The translations under genes and the position numbers were made by a program. Below are positions 41,959 through 50,660 of a DNA stretch of 64,000 bases, piece after piece. Numbering within the stretch: the stretch's first letter is position 1; each line of letters opens with the position of its first letter. The DNA is taken from NCBI GenBank assembly GCA_050953365.1, contig JBMNMN010000002.1, positions 248,001-312,000 on the forward strand. The letters run 5' to 3'. This DNA comes from UBA1426 sp050953365 (lineage in GTDB: Bacteria > Bacillota > Clostridia > Peptostreptococcales > Anaerovoracaceae). The notes beneath the pieces were generated by a model, which saw only the letters and a program-made list of their open reading frames with translations, did no database searches and had not been told where the DNA came from.

Positions 41959-43302
41959 GTGGAAATAATTTTAGCTATAATAATCGGTTTAACGGCTCTT
42001 GCCCTGCTGGTGATTCTGCTTTTGAAACTCTCTGCCCTGGAGAAGAAAGTGGCGGAAACCGGAAATGAGGAGGAATTCGCCAAACAATTGAGTGAGCAGT
42101 TGGATAAACTTCAAAAATCCATAGAGAACGAGATCAAAGAATCCAGACAGGAGACGATAAGGTACATAACGGAGAACTTCCGAAGCTTTGCGGATATTCT
42201 TTCCGGATCGCAGAAGCAGATCGCCGAAATCCAGGATAAGCGCCTGCTGGATCTGAACCAGCAATTGACGCAAAAAAACGATACGCTTCAAAAAACAGTA
42301 AACGATATGCTGAAACATATTAACGATACTATGGAAAACCGGCTTCTTTCCATTCAGCGGGACAACGAGAAAAAGTTGGAGCAAATGAGAGAAACCGTGG
42401 ACGAAAAACTGCAGAAAACCTTGGAAGACAGGATCAGCCAGTCTTTCAAGCTGGTCAGTGAACGGCTTGAACAAGTATACAAAGGGCTGGGCGAAATGCA
42501 GAATCTGGCATCCGGCGTGGGCGATTTGAAAAAGGTTCTCTCCAATGTGAAGACCAGAGGGATTCTCGGGGAGATTCAGCTGGGATCCATTCTGGAGCAG
42601 ATTCTTACGCCGGATCAATACGAAGTGAATGTCTCGATGAAGAAAGGAAGCGCAGAGCGTGTGGAATATGCCATCAAGCTTCCGGGAGACGACGACGGCG
42701 TTGTGTACCTTCCCATCGACGCCAAATTTCCCGCAGATGCTTATGCCAAGTTGGTTGACGCCTATGAAGCGGGCGACGTGGCGGCAATCGACGCCGCAGT
42801 AGCCCACTTGGAACGCACGATCAAAACCTTTGCAAAAGATATTAAGGAGAAATATATCTCGCCGCCTTACACCACGGATTTCGGGATCATGTTCCTTCCC
42901 TTTGAGGGGCTTTATGCGGAAGTGGTAAGGCGCGGTATGGTGGAAACGCTGCAGAGGGAGTATAAGATCAACATTGCTGGCCCCAGCACCATGGCGGCTT
43001 TGTTGAACAGTCTTCAAATGGGCTTCCGCACCCTGGCGATTCAGAAACATTCCAGCAAAGTATGGGATGTATTGGGAGCCGTCAAGACCGAATTCGACAA
43101 ATTCGGAGCTGTGCTTGATGCGACGCAGAAACGCATCAACCAGGCCAACGAAGAACTGGACAAGCTGATAGGAACCAGGACCAGAATGATACGGAGCAAA
43201 CTCAGAAGTGTGACTGCCCTGCCGGAAGAAAACAGCCAGGTCATTCTGCGGTGCGAGGATGAACCGGAGGACTTCGCGGGTAGGGAGGAAGAGGATTTGT
43301 AA
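41959..43302 (+). CDS. rmuC: RmuC-family DNA recombination protein
   Basis: A 447-aa protein. An N-terminal membrane helix (IILAIIIGLTALALLVILLLKL) is followed by a long coiled coil (to about residue 170) and the RmuC nuclease-like core (LKKVLSNVKTRGILGEIQLGSILEQIL, VVYLPIDAKFPADAYAKL, ISPPYTTDFGIMFLPFEGLYAEV). It is thought to limit genome inversions at short repeats. Start is a GTG after GGAGAGGT. The stop overlaps the phosphoesterase start (TAATG). Confidence 0.92.
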   Translation: MEIILAIIIGLTALALLVILLLKLSALEKKVAETGNEEEFAKQLSEQLDKLQKSIENEIKESRQETIRYITENFRSFADILSGSQKQIAEIQDKRLLDLNQQLTQKNDTLQKTVNDMLKHINDTMENRLLSIQRDNEKKLEQMRETVDEKLQKTLEDRISQSFKLVSERLEQVYKGLGEMQNLASGVGDLKKVLSNVKTRGILGEIQLGSILEQILTPDQYEVNVSMKKGSAERVEYAIKLPGDDDGVVYLPIDAKFPADAYAKLVDAYEAGDVAAIDAAVAHLERTIKTFAKDIKEKYISPPYTTDFGIMFLPFEGLYAEVVRRGMVETLQREYKINIAGPSTMAALLNSLQMGFRTLAIQKHSSKVWDVLGAVKTEFDKFGAVLDATQKRINQANEELDKLIGTRTRMIRSKLRSVTALPEENSQVILRCEDEPEDFAGREEEDL

Positions 43303-44018
43303 TGAATATCTTCGCAATCGGCGATTTACATTTATCAACGGATGGATTAAAACCCATGGACATATATGGCGGGCAGTGGGTCCGGCATGCGGAACGGTTG
43401 GAGCAGAAGTGGAGATCACTGGTAGAGGAGGAGGATGTGGTCATCGTTGCCGGAGATATTTCTTGGGCAATGAAGCGACCGGATGCAACGAAAGACTTGG
43501 AATGGGTGGCAAAGCTTCCGGGGAAAAAGGTGATGATCAAAGGCAACCATGATCTCTGGTGGACATCCGTAACAAAGCTCAATCAGTTGCATGAAAGCCT
43601 TTTCTTCTTGCAAAACAATTGTTTCATCGTCGGGGAAACAGCTATTTGCGGCAGCCGGGGCTGGGTCTGTCCGGGAGACACGGATTTTACACAGCAGGAC
43701 GAAAAGATATACAAGAGGGAAATCGGACGCCTGCGGCTCTCCCTGGAAGCTGCCAAGAGCGCCGGCGCGACTCAGATCATCGGGGCAATGCATTTCCCGC
43801 CGGCAAACGACAAGTATGAGGATTCGGGGTTTACAGCCCTATTTGAAGAATATGGTGTAAAGCTGGTGGTTTACGGCCACCTTCACGGGCCGGAAGCCCA
43901 CCTTCGCGGCATACAGGGAATGCGCAACGGCGTGGAATATAGGCTGGTTTCCTGCGATTACCTAAAGTGCTGCCCGCTGTTGATCAGTAACAGGGGAAAT
44001 GTAGCGTCTGCGCTGTGA
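43302..44018 (+). CDS. Metallophosphoesterase
   Basis: A 238-aa calcineurin-like phosphoesterase with all metal-binding motifs: GDLHLS, VAGDISWA (GDxxx), KGNHDLWW (GNHE/D) and GHLHGPEAH. Substrate unknown. It starts within the rmuC stop and precedes deoB, but a functional link to either is not apparent. Confidence 0.88.
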   Translation: MNIFAIGDLHLSTDGLKPMDIYGGQWVRHAERLEQKWRSLVEEEDVVIVAGDISWAMKRPDATKDLEWVAKLPGKKVMIKGNHDLWWTSVTKLNQLHESLFFLQNNCFIVGETAICGSRGWVCPGDTDFTQQDEKIYKREIGRLRLSLEAAKSAGATQIIGAMHFPPANDKYEDSGFTALFEEYGVKLVVYGHLHGPEAHLRGIQGMRNGVEYRLVSCDYLKCCPLLISNRGNVASAL

Positions 44019-44044
44019 TAAACAGGCAGGGAATAGGAGGAACT

Positions 44045-45211
44045 ATGAAAAGAGTCGTAATAATAGTGCTGGACAGTTTGGGGATCGGAGCGCTTCCCGA
44101 CGCGGAAAATTACGGAGATGGGGGAGCAAATACCCTGGCTAGCATCAAAAAGGCAAAGCCGAATCTCCATATTCCCAACTTGATTAAAATGGGCATGGGT
44201 TTAATAGACGGGGTAGAGCTGTTGGAGAAAGAACAGGAACCCATAGCCTCTTATGTTCGGCTGGCCGAAATGTCCAAAGGAAAGGACACCATTACAGGCC
44301 ATTGGGAACTTGCCGGTCTTTATACGGCGGAGCCCTTCAAAACCTTTGAACGGTTTCCCGATGACTTCATGAAAGCCTATGAGGAGGCCATCGGCGTGGG
44401 GACTCTGGGCAATTACGCGGCTTCCGGCACGGAAATTATCAAAGAACTTGGACCGGAGCATAAAGCCACCGGTAAGCCCATAATCTATACCTCTGCGGAT
44501 AGCGTCTTCCAAATAGCGGCCAATACGGAGGTGGTTCCTTTGGAAGATCTGTACCGTTATTGTGAAATAGCAAGAGAGATGCTCGTCGGAGAACTGCGGG
44601 TGGGAAGAGTTATTGCGAGGCCTTTTATCGAGGCGGACGGCAAATATATTCGAACCTCCGATCGGAAAGATTATGCTGTCTCTCCCGGAGGCAGAACTCT
44701 GCTTGACATGGTGAAGGATGCGGGGAAAACCGTTTATGCCGTAGGAAAGATAAAGGATATCTTTAACGGCCAGGGTGTCAGCATTTCCGTTCATACCGAA
44801 AGTAATCAGGACGGAGTCGACAAAACTGTGCAAGCCCTCCACACGGATTTTGAAGGCTTGATCTTTTCCAATCTGGTGGATTTCGACTCCCTCTACGGAC
44901 ATAGAAGAGACGGAGTGGGTTACGGGGAGGCTTTGGAACAGTTCGACAGCCGGCTGCCCGAGATCCGGGATGCTATGAAAAAAGAAGATATTCTGATTAT
45001 ATGCGCAGATCACGGCAACGATCCGGCTCACACCGGATGGGATCATACCAGAGAGTATGTCCCTGCCCTGATTTATGGAGATAGCGTACGTCCCGGTGTA
45101 AATTTAGGGACCCATTCAACCTTTGCGGATCTTGCGGCGACGGCGGCGGAATATCTTGAAGTGGAGACTACTTCCATCGGAGCGAGTTTTCTGTCGGAAA
45201 TAAAAATATAA
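44045..45211 (+). CDS. deoB: Phosphopentomutase
   Basis: Interconverts (deoxy)ribose-1- and -5-phosphate in nucleoside salvage and breakdown. The 388-aa product has the alkaline-phosphatase-type core: VLDSLGIGALPDAENYGDGGANTL, GKDTITGHWE with the phosphorylated Thr, and ADHGNDPAHTGWDHTREYVP. The ATG at 44045 after AGGAGG is chosen over an open frame from 44015. It works with the next gene, a pyrimidine-nucleoside phosphorylase. Confidence 0.95.
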   Translation: MKRVVIIVLDSLGIGALPDAENYGDGGANTLASIKKAKPNLHIPNLIKMGMGLIDGVELLEKEQEPIASYVRLAEMSKGKDTITGHWELAGLYTAEPFKTFERFPDDFMKAYEEAIGVGTLGNYAASGTEIIKELGPEHKATGKPIIYTSADSVFQIAANTEVVPLEDLYRYCEIAREMLVGELRVGRVIARPFIEADGKYIRTSDRKDYAVSPGGRTLLDMVKDAGKTVYAVGKIKDIFNGQGVSISVHTESNQDGVDKTVQALHTDFEGLIFSNLVDFDSLYGHRRDGVGYGEALEQFDSRLPEIRDAMKKEDILIICADHGNDPAHTGWDHTREYVPALIYGDSVRPGVNLGTHSTFADLAATAAEYLEVETTSIGASFLSEIKI

Positions 45212-45266
45212 CCTATAGAATCCTTTAGAATCAGAACCATGAGTTCAACCGGGGGTGAGGAACTGC

Positions 45267-46571
45267 ATGAATATGCAAGACATTATCTATAAGAAAAGAC
45301 AGGGGAATGCTCTTTCCGAAGAAGAGATCCGTTTTTTCGTAAAAGGATATACGGAAGGAAGCATACCGGATTATCAGGCGGCGGCGCTGCTTATGGCCAT
45401 ATATTTTCAAAAAATGAATCCGGAAGAAACGTATTTTCTGACGGATGCCATGCGCCATTCCGGTGACGTGGTGGATCTGTCCTCGATTGAAGGAATAAAA
45501 GTGGACAAACACAGTACCGGCGGCGTGGGGGATAAGACCACGCTCATCGTTGGTCCCCTGGCGGCGGCTTGCGGTATTCCCATTGCCAAAATGTCCGGAC
45601 GGGGATTGGGATTCACAGGCGGAACTGTGGACAAAATGGAATCGATCCCCGGTTTTAAAACCACTCTTGCCGAAAAGGAGTTTATCGATCTCGTAAACAG
45701 GATCGGCATCTCCGTTATCGGTCAGACCGGCCAGATCGCCCCTGCGGACAAAAAACTGTACGCCTTGCGGGATGTAACGGCTACGGTGGATAATATGAGC
45801 CTCATCACATCCAGCATTATGAGTAAAAAGTTGGCGGCAGGCAGCGATGCCATCGTCCTGGACGTCAAATGCGGGAAAGGCGCGTTCATGGAGGATCTTG
45901 AGTCTGCTGAAGAACTTGCCCGAGCCATGGTGCACATCGGAAATTCCGCCGGCAAGAAGACCATTGCCCTTATTACGGATATGAATCAACCTCTCGGAAA
46001 GGCTGTGGGCAACAGCCTGGAAGTGATGGAAGCCATAGAGACATTGCGGGGTCAGGGACCTGACGATATAACAGAACTTTCTCTTGCATTGGCCGGATAT
46101 ATGATCTATTGCGGAGGAAAGGCCGAAACCCCTGAGGAGGGCAGAAGCCTTGCCGAAAAAGCTTTAATCGACGGTTCGGCACTAAACAAAATGTGTGAAT
46201 TTATCGCCGGTCAGGGAGGAGATCCCCGCGTGGTGGACGACTTCCGTTTATTCCCGCAGCCGTCCTACAGTAAGGCGGTCCTTTCGGAAGAAACCGGTTA
46301 TGTGGCATCGGTGGATGCAAGGCGCATCGGTATGGCATCTCAGCATGCGGGAGCCGGACGGGAAAAGAAAGAGGATAGCATTGACCTTTCTGCCGGGCTT
46401 CTTCTGGCAAAGAAGGTGGGGGACGAGACGATGCCCGGGACGCCTCTTGCTACGGTTTACGGCAATGATCCGGACCGGGTGGAGAGAGCTGCAGAAGAAG
46501 CATTAGGGGCTTTCCGCATTTCCAAGGACAGACCTGAAGTAGAGCCCCTCATTAAGAAGGTTATTCAATAG
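45267..46571 (+). CDS. pdp: Pyrimidine-nucleoside phosphorylase
   Basis: Cleaves uridine/thymidine with phosphate, giving the sugar-1-phosphate for DeoB. The 434-aa product has the family length and motifs: KVDKHSTGGVGDKTTL, KMSGRGLGFTGGTVDKMESIPGF, SSIMSKKLAAGSDAIVLDVKCGKGAFM. The frame is open from a GTG at 45255, but the ATG at 45267 after GGGGGTGAGG gives the usual N-terminus. Confidence 0.95.
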   Translation: MNMQDIIYKKRQGNALSEEEIRFFVKGYTEGSIPDYQAAALLMAIYFQKMNPEETYFLTDAMRHSGDVVDLSSIEGIKVDKHSTGGVGDKTTLIVGPLAAACGIPIAKMSGRGLGFTGGTVDKMESIPGFKTTLAEKEFIDLVNRIGISVIGQTGQIAPADKKLYALRDVTATVDNMSLITSSIMSKKLAAGSDAIVLDVKCGKGAFMEDLESAEELARAMVHIGNSAGKKTIALITDMNQPLGKAVGNSLEVMEAIETLRGQGPDDITELSLALAGYMIYCGGKAETPEEGRSLAEKALIDGSALNKMCEFIAGQGGDPRVVDDFRLFPQPSYSKAVLSEETGYVASVDARRIGMASQHAGAGREKKEDSIDLSAGLLLAKKVGDETMPGTPLATVYGNDPDRVERAAEEALGAFRISKDRPEVEPLIKKVIQ

Positions 46572-46608
46572 AGCGACAAAAAGTATTGCATGGCAAAGGA
46601 AAAGTAAT

Positions 46609-47109
46609 ATGAGTGAACACATTTATACTGCAGGCATTCTCACAGTCAGCGACAAAGGAGCCGCCGGCGAAAGAGAAGACGTAAGCGGGGAAGTCATTAA
46701 AGAACTTCTGCAAAAAGAGGGTTATCAAATAGAGAGATACTGCATCGTTCCCGATGAGCGGGAAGATATCGAAAAAGAGCTTCTCCATATGTCGGATGAT
46801 ATGGGACTGAATCTGATCATTACAACAGGAGGCACCGGATTTGCCCCCCGGGATATCACTCCTGAAGTGGCAAAATCCGTCATCGAAAGGGAAACTCCGG
46901 GCATCTCGGAGGCCATGCGCATGAACAGCCTTTCCGTAACTCCGAAAGGAATGCTGTCCCGCGGAGTCAGCGGCATTCGGGGAAGATCCCTCATTGTCAA
47001 CCTGCCGGGCAGCCCCAAAGCGGTCAGGGAATCCCTTGAATACATTCTGTCTCCCCTGAAGCATGGGTTGGAAATATTACTGGGAAAGGCTTCGGAGTGT
47101 GCAAGATGA
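46609..47109 (+). CDS. mogA: MogA/MoaB-type molybdopterin protein
   Basis: A 166-aa molybdopterin-binding domain enzyme that adenylylates molybdopterin before metal insertion. ITTGGTGFAPRDITPEVAKSVIERETPGISEAMR and VNLPGSPKAVRESL are diagnostic. It leads a Moco cluster (mogA-moaA-moaC-MOSC). MoaD, MoaE and MoeA are not in the window. Confidence 0.9.
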   Translation: MSEHIYTAGILTVSDKGAAGEREDVSGEVIKELLQKEGYQIERYCIVPDEREDIEKELLHMSDDMGLNLIITTGGTGFAPRDITPEVAKSVIERETPGISEAMRMNSLSVTPKGMLSRGVSGIRGRSLIVNLPGSPKAVRESLEYILSPLKHGLEILLGKASECAR

Positions 47110-48062
47110 TTGATACCTTTGGTCGCAGAATACATTATGCCAGGATTTCCATAACGGATTTGTGCAATTTAAGGTGCCGCTACTGCATGCCTGAAGAGGG
47201 AGTGGAAAAGAAGGCTTGTGGCGAGATACTGCGCATTGAAGATTTTATCGAGATAGCAAAAGTGGTTGTTACGCTTGGTATTGACAAGATACGCATTTCG
47301 GGCGGAGAACCTCTGGTTCGCAGGGGCGTCCTTACTCTGATGCGCGAAATAGGAAATATAGAAGGACTTAAGGATTTCGCCATTACCACCAACGGCATAC
47401 TCCTGCCAAGGTACGCACAAGCGTTGCGCGATGCAGGAGTAAGGAGAGTCAACATCAGCCTGGATACCTTCGATGCGGAAAAATACCGCACCATTACCCG
47501 GGGAGGAGACTTAAATAAAGCCCTTGCAGGAATCTCTGCCGCCTTAGAAGCAGACTTTGATCGGGTCAAAATCAATGTGGTATTGATGAAGGACTTTAAC
47601 GACGACGAGATCTCTCGTTTCGTAGAAATTACCGGAGACAAGCCTATCGATGTTCGATTTATTGAACTGATGCCCTTTGTAGGCCAGCAGGAATTTGCCT
47701 ACAGAAGCTATCTGTCCGGCAATGCCGTGTTGGAGGTGTGCAGAGATCTTCGAGAAGAGCCGCGGGATGATCCTTCGTCTCCGGCCAGATATTACAGATT
47801 GCCCGGAGCAAAGGGGAGAGTAGGGCTTATCGAACCCATGAGCCATCAGTTCTGCAATCAATGCAACCGAATTCGAATTACGGCAGACGGGCATATTCTG
47901 AGCTGCCTACATAGTAAGAATGAAATTGATTTGAAACCGGCTCTGGGGAATCGAGATGCATTAAAAACTCTCATTTTGCAGGCTGTTTCGGAGAAACCCA
48001 TGACGCATCGGCTCTCGGAAGGAGAGCTTATGGAGCGGGATATGGGAAAAATAGGAGGCTGA
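47106..48062 (+). CDS. moaA: GTP 3',8-cyclase MoaA
   Basis: A radical-SAM enzyme catalysing the first step of molybdenum cofactor synthesis with MoaC. The 318-aa product has the SAM cluster motif CNLRCRYC (C20, C24, C27) and the second cluster CNQCNRIRITADGHILSCL near the C-terminus. The C-terminal tail lacks the usual GG and ends KIGG. ATG at 47106 overlaps the mogA stop (ATGA). Confidence 0.94.
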   Translation: MIDTFGRRIHYARISITDLCNLRCRYCMPEEGVEKKACGEILRIEDFIEIAKVVVTLGIDKIRISGGEPLVRRGVLTLMREIGNIEGLKDFAITTNGILLPRYAQALRDAGVRRVNISLDTFDAEKYRTITRGGDLNKALAGISAALEADFDRVKINVVLMKDFNDDEISRFVEITGDKPIDVRFIELMPFVGQQEFAYRSYLSGNAVLEVCRDLREEPRDDPSSPARYYRLPGAKGRVGLIEPMSHQFCNQCNRIRITADGHILSCLHSKNEIDLKPALGNRDALKTLILQAVSEKPMTHRLSEGELMERDMGKIGG

Positions 48063-48063
48063 A

Positions 48064-48543
48064 ATGAGCGAGTTTACGCATATTAATGCTGAGGGAAGAG
48101 CCAAAATGGTGGACGTGGGAGGAAAGGCCTTTACAGACCGAACCGCCGTAGCCCGGGGCGAGATCCTCATGCAGCCGGAGACCATTGAAAAGATTAAACA
48201 GGGCGCCATGAAGAAAGGCGATGTGATTGGTGTAGCGCAGGTCGCCGGCATAGCCGGAGCCAAAAAGACATGGGAATTGATCCCCATGTGCCATAACATT
48301 TTTATATCCGGATGCGATATGGACTTCACCGTAAAAGAAGACCGTGTAGAAATAACCGCGACCCTTTCCACCAACGGGCAGACCGGCATCGAAATGGAAG
48401 CCCTTACGGCGGTTTCAATAGCGGCTCTTACCATTTATGATATGTGCAAAGCCGTAGATAAAACCATGAAAATACAGAACATTCGACTGCTGAAAAAGAC
48501 AGGAGGACGTTCCGGAGATTGGATACTGGAGGAATCGAAATGA
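48064..48543 (+). CDS. moaC: Cyclic pyranopterin monophosphate synthase MoaC
   Basis: A 159-aa product converting the MoaA product into cPMP. FTHINAEGRAKMVDVGGK, AGIAGAKKTWELIPMCHNIF, TGIEMEALTAVSIAALTIYDMCKAVDK are the MoaC signatures. It starts 1 base after moaA and overlaps the MOSC gene. Confidence 0.95.
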   Translation: MSEFTHINAEGRAKMVDVGGKAFTDRTAVARGEILMQPETIEKIKQGAMKKGDVIGVAQVAGIAGAKKTWELIPMCHNIFISGCDMDFTVKEDRVEITATLSTNGQTGIEMEALTAVSIAALTIYDMCKAVDKTMKIQNIRLLKKTGGRSGDWILEESK

Positions 48544-48983
48544 AAAGAGGAATCGTGAAAGCAGTAAACATAAGCGAAGCCAAAGGTGTGGTGAAAACCC
48601 CCGTGGACAGTGTTGTCATGGTGGAGGATTTCGGCATACAGGGTGATGCCCACAGCGGCGGAGGAAAGAGACAAGTCAGCCTATTAGCTCAGGAAAGCGT
48701 GAATAAAATGATCGCCATGACCGGAAGAAACGATCTGACCGAAGGTGTATTTGCCGAGAACATAACAGTGGAAGGGCTTGAGCTGCATACTCTTCCCGTG
48801 GGTACGAAACTGAAAATCGGTGAGACTCTGCACGTGGTGAGCCAGATCGGTAAGGACTGTCACAGCGGTTGCGCTATTATGAAACAGGTGGGGCAGTGTA
48901 TAATGCCGCGAGAAGGTATCTTTACCCAAGTGCTGACAGGAGGCGTGGTCAGGCCGGGCGATATCATCGAGGTTATAGAATAA
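48540..48983 (+). CDS. MOSC-domain protein
   Basis: A 147-aa beta-barrel MOSC domain, associated with Moco sulfurtransfer or Moco binding. GIQGDAHSG, QVSLLAQES and GKDCHSGCAIMKQVGQCIMPREGIF with the conserved cysteine are visible. The ATG at 48540 overlaps the moaC stop and has GGAGG upstream. It ends the Moco unit, before a hairpin terminator. Confidence 0.9.
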   Translation: MKRGIVKAVNISEAKGVVKTPVDSVVMVEDFGIQGDAHSGGGKRQVSLLAQESVNKMIAMTGRNDLTEGVFAENITVEGLELHTLPVGTKLKIGETLHVVSQIGKDCHSGCAIMKQVGQCIMPREGIFTQVLTGGVVRPGDIIEVIE

Positions 48984-49003
48984 GTATAGCTATTAAAACG
49001 AAT

Positions 49004-49057
49004 AAACCCCCCAAACTTGAAATATCTTTATAAGAGATCGCAAGGGAGGGGGTTTTT
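49004..49057 (+). terminator. Terminator hairpin whose 3' arm holds the dacF ribosome-binding site
   Basis: AAACCCCC (49004-49011) pairs with GGGGGTTT (49048-49055), extended by CTTG/CAAG, and ends in TTTTT. GGGAGGGGG (49044-49052) is also the only good site for the TTG start at 49061. The structure may both terminate the Moco unit and limit dacF translation. Confidence 0.65.
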
Positions 49058-49060
49058 CTA

Positions 49061-50308
49061 TTGTGTTCATATAAATATCTAGGTTGGATGCTTGCATTGC
49101 TATTGATCCTATCCTCGTGGGCGGCTATGGCTGCGGACATCTATGGCGAAGTAAAAGAGGTTGTTGTCAGCGATGAGCTGCAGGTGGTAGAGACTGCAAT
49201 GCCGGTGACAGTAAAAACCGGCACCACAGCGGTATTGGCTGAGTCTGCAAAATCCGCCATACTCATTGATGCCGGCAGCGGTACCGTTCTTTATGAAAAA
49301 AACTGCCACGAGAGGCTGCCGCCGGCCAGTATCACGAAAATAATGACAATGCTGCTCACATTGGAAGCCGTGGAACGCGGGCAAATTTCACTCCAGGATA
49401 AGGTTACAATCAGCCAGAGGGCGGCAAGCATGGGTGGCAGCCAGATGTACATGGAGCAGGGAGAGCAGCAGACAGTTGAGACCCTCCTAAAGGGGATAGC
49501 CATCGGCAGCGCCAACGATGCTTGCGTTGCCTGTGCCGAATATGTAGCCGGTTCGGAAGAGATTTTCATAGAAATGATGAATAAAAGGGCGCAGGAGCTG
49601 GGAATGAAAAATACGCATTTTGTCAACACCAACGGACTTCCTGTGGCGGATCATTACACAAGCGCATATGATATAGCACTGATGTCAAGAGAGTTGTTTA
49701 AGCACGATGTTGCTCACCAATGGTTCACTACTTGGCAAACAACCGTACTGGTGGGATTGGAGAATAAAAAACAGACAGAGTTTGAGCTGACGAATACCAA
49801 CAGGCTCATCAAGCTTTATCCCGGCGCAAACGGAATCAAAACAGGATTTACCCAGGAAGCGGGATACTGTTTATCCGGTTCCGCTACAAAAGGAGATTTG
49901 ACTCTGATAGCGGTGGTCCTGGGTTGTGACACGACCCATAACAGATGGGGCGATACGATGAAGCTGCTGGATTATGGATTTGCCACCTGTGAGAATGCGG
50001 TGCTTGCCAAAAAAGGAGAAGCCTTAGGTACCATTGTCATAGAGAAAGGCTCGCCTACTTCTGTCAACGCCATTGCGGACTCTGATATTAATCTGCTTGT
50101 AAAGAAAGGTGAGCGCGAGAAAGTAACAACAGAGGTCGTTCTGTTTGAGCGGATCAAAGCGCCCCTTCAGGCGGGAGATAAGGTAGGAGAACTGATTGCA
50201 TTAAAGGATGGGGTGGAAGTCGGAAGATATCCCCTTGTAGCCGACGGAGACGTACAGATGGCAAAGCTTCATGAAATCTACATACGAATGCTAAAGACAC
50301 TCATATAA
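49061..50308 (+). CDS. dacF: D-alanyl-D-alanine carboxypeptidase, DacF-type
   Basis: A 415-aa exported serine carboxypeptidase (PBP5 type) that trims the D-Ala from peptidoglycan stems. A signal peptide (LGWMLALLLILSSWAAMA) precedes the catalytic motifs PPASITK (SxxK), GSAND (SxN) and GIKTGF (KTG), then the C-terminal beta domain. The TTG at 49061 is 8 bases after the GGGAGGGGG site; a later ATG at 49088 would give a signal without positive charge. The symbol is by type only. Confidence 0.87.
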   Translation: MCSYKYLGWMLALLLILSSWAAMAADIYGEVKEVVVSDELQVVETAMPVTVKTGTTAVLAESAKSAILIDAGSGTVLYEKNCHERLPPASITKIMTMLLTLEAVERGQISLQDKVTISQRAASMGGSQMYMEQGEQQTVETLLKGIAIGSANDACVACAEYVAGSEEIFIEMMNKRAQELGMKNTHFVNTNGLPVADHYTSAYDIALMSRELFKHDVAHQWFTTWQTTVLVGLENKKQTEFELTNTNRLIKLYPGANGIKTGFTQEAGYCLSGSATKGDLTLIAVVLGCDTTHNRWGDTMKLLDYGFATCENAVLAKKGEALGTIVIEKGSPTSVNAIADSDINLLVKKGEREKVTTEVVLFERIKAPLQAGDKVGELIALKDGVEVGRYPLVADGDVQMAKLHEIYIRMLKTLI

Positions 50309-50364
50309 AGAGATAAACTACAGAAGATATGTAGCGATAGTTGAGGAATAGGAAGAGGCTGAGA

Positions 50365-50631
50365 ATGAGCGAATATGTCATCGTTTTTCCCTCCTCCTCC
50401 TTCTTTATGGCTGCATATGCCCGGGATAGACTTCAGCAGGCAGGAATCCCCACTACCCTGATGAAGACACCGGCTCAGCTTTTCGGAAGCTGCGGCCACG
50501 GGATCACTCTGATTACAAACGAAGAAGGAATAGAGCATATAAAAGCAGTTCTTCGTCAAAATCAGATTAACTGGCGGGCAATATTTCGGCTGGAGAACGA
50601 GAGAGGAATCTTGCGATATAAAGCGATATGA
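50365..50631 (+). CDS. DUF3343 family protein
   Basis: An 88-aa small protein, typical DUF3343: MSEYVIVFPSSSFFMAAYARDRLQQAGIPTTLMKTPAQLFGSCGHGITLI. The cysteine in SCGHG is conserved. Such proteins are suspected sulfur/selenium carriers in anaerobes, but the role is unproven. The ATG at 50365 is used; the open frame to 50341 lacks a site. Its terminator hairpin was split off by the IS that follows. Confidence 0.82.
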   Translation: MSEYVIVFPSSSFFMAAYARDRLQQAGIPTTLMKTPAQLFGSCGHGITLITNEEGIEHIKAVLRQNQINWRAIFRLENERGILRYKAI

Positions 50632-50634
50632 AAA

Positions 50635-50660
50635 AGACCCGCAGCATAGTCTGCGGGTCT
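50635..50660 (+). terminator. Terminator hairpin, left copy of IS target duplication
   Basis: A perfect 10-bp stem (AGACCCGCAG at 50635-50644, CTGCGGGTCT at 50651-50660) with a 6-nt loop. It abuts the IS at 50661 and has lost its T-run. An identical 26-base copy lies at 52265-52290. Confidence 0.85.

Noticed and set aside
50635..50660. Two independent terminators around the IS
   Set aside because: The copies are identical over exactly 26 bases and directly touch both IS ends, so a target duplication explains them better.
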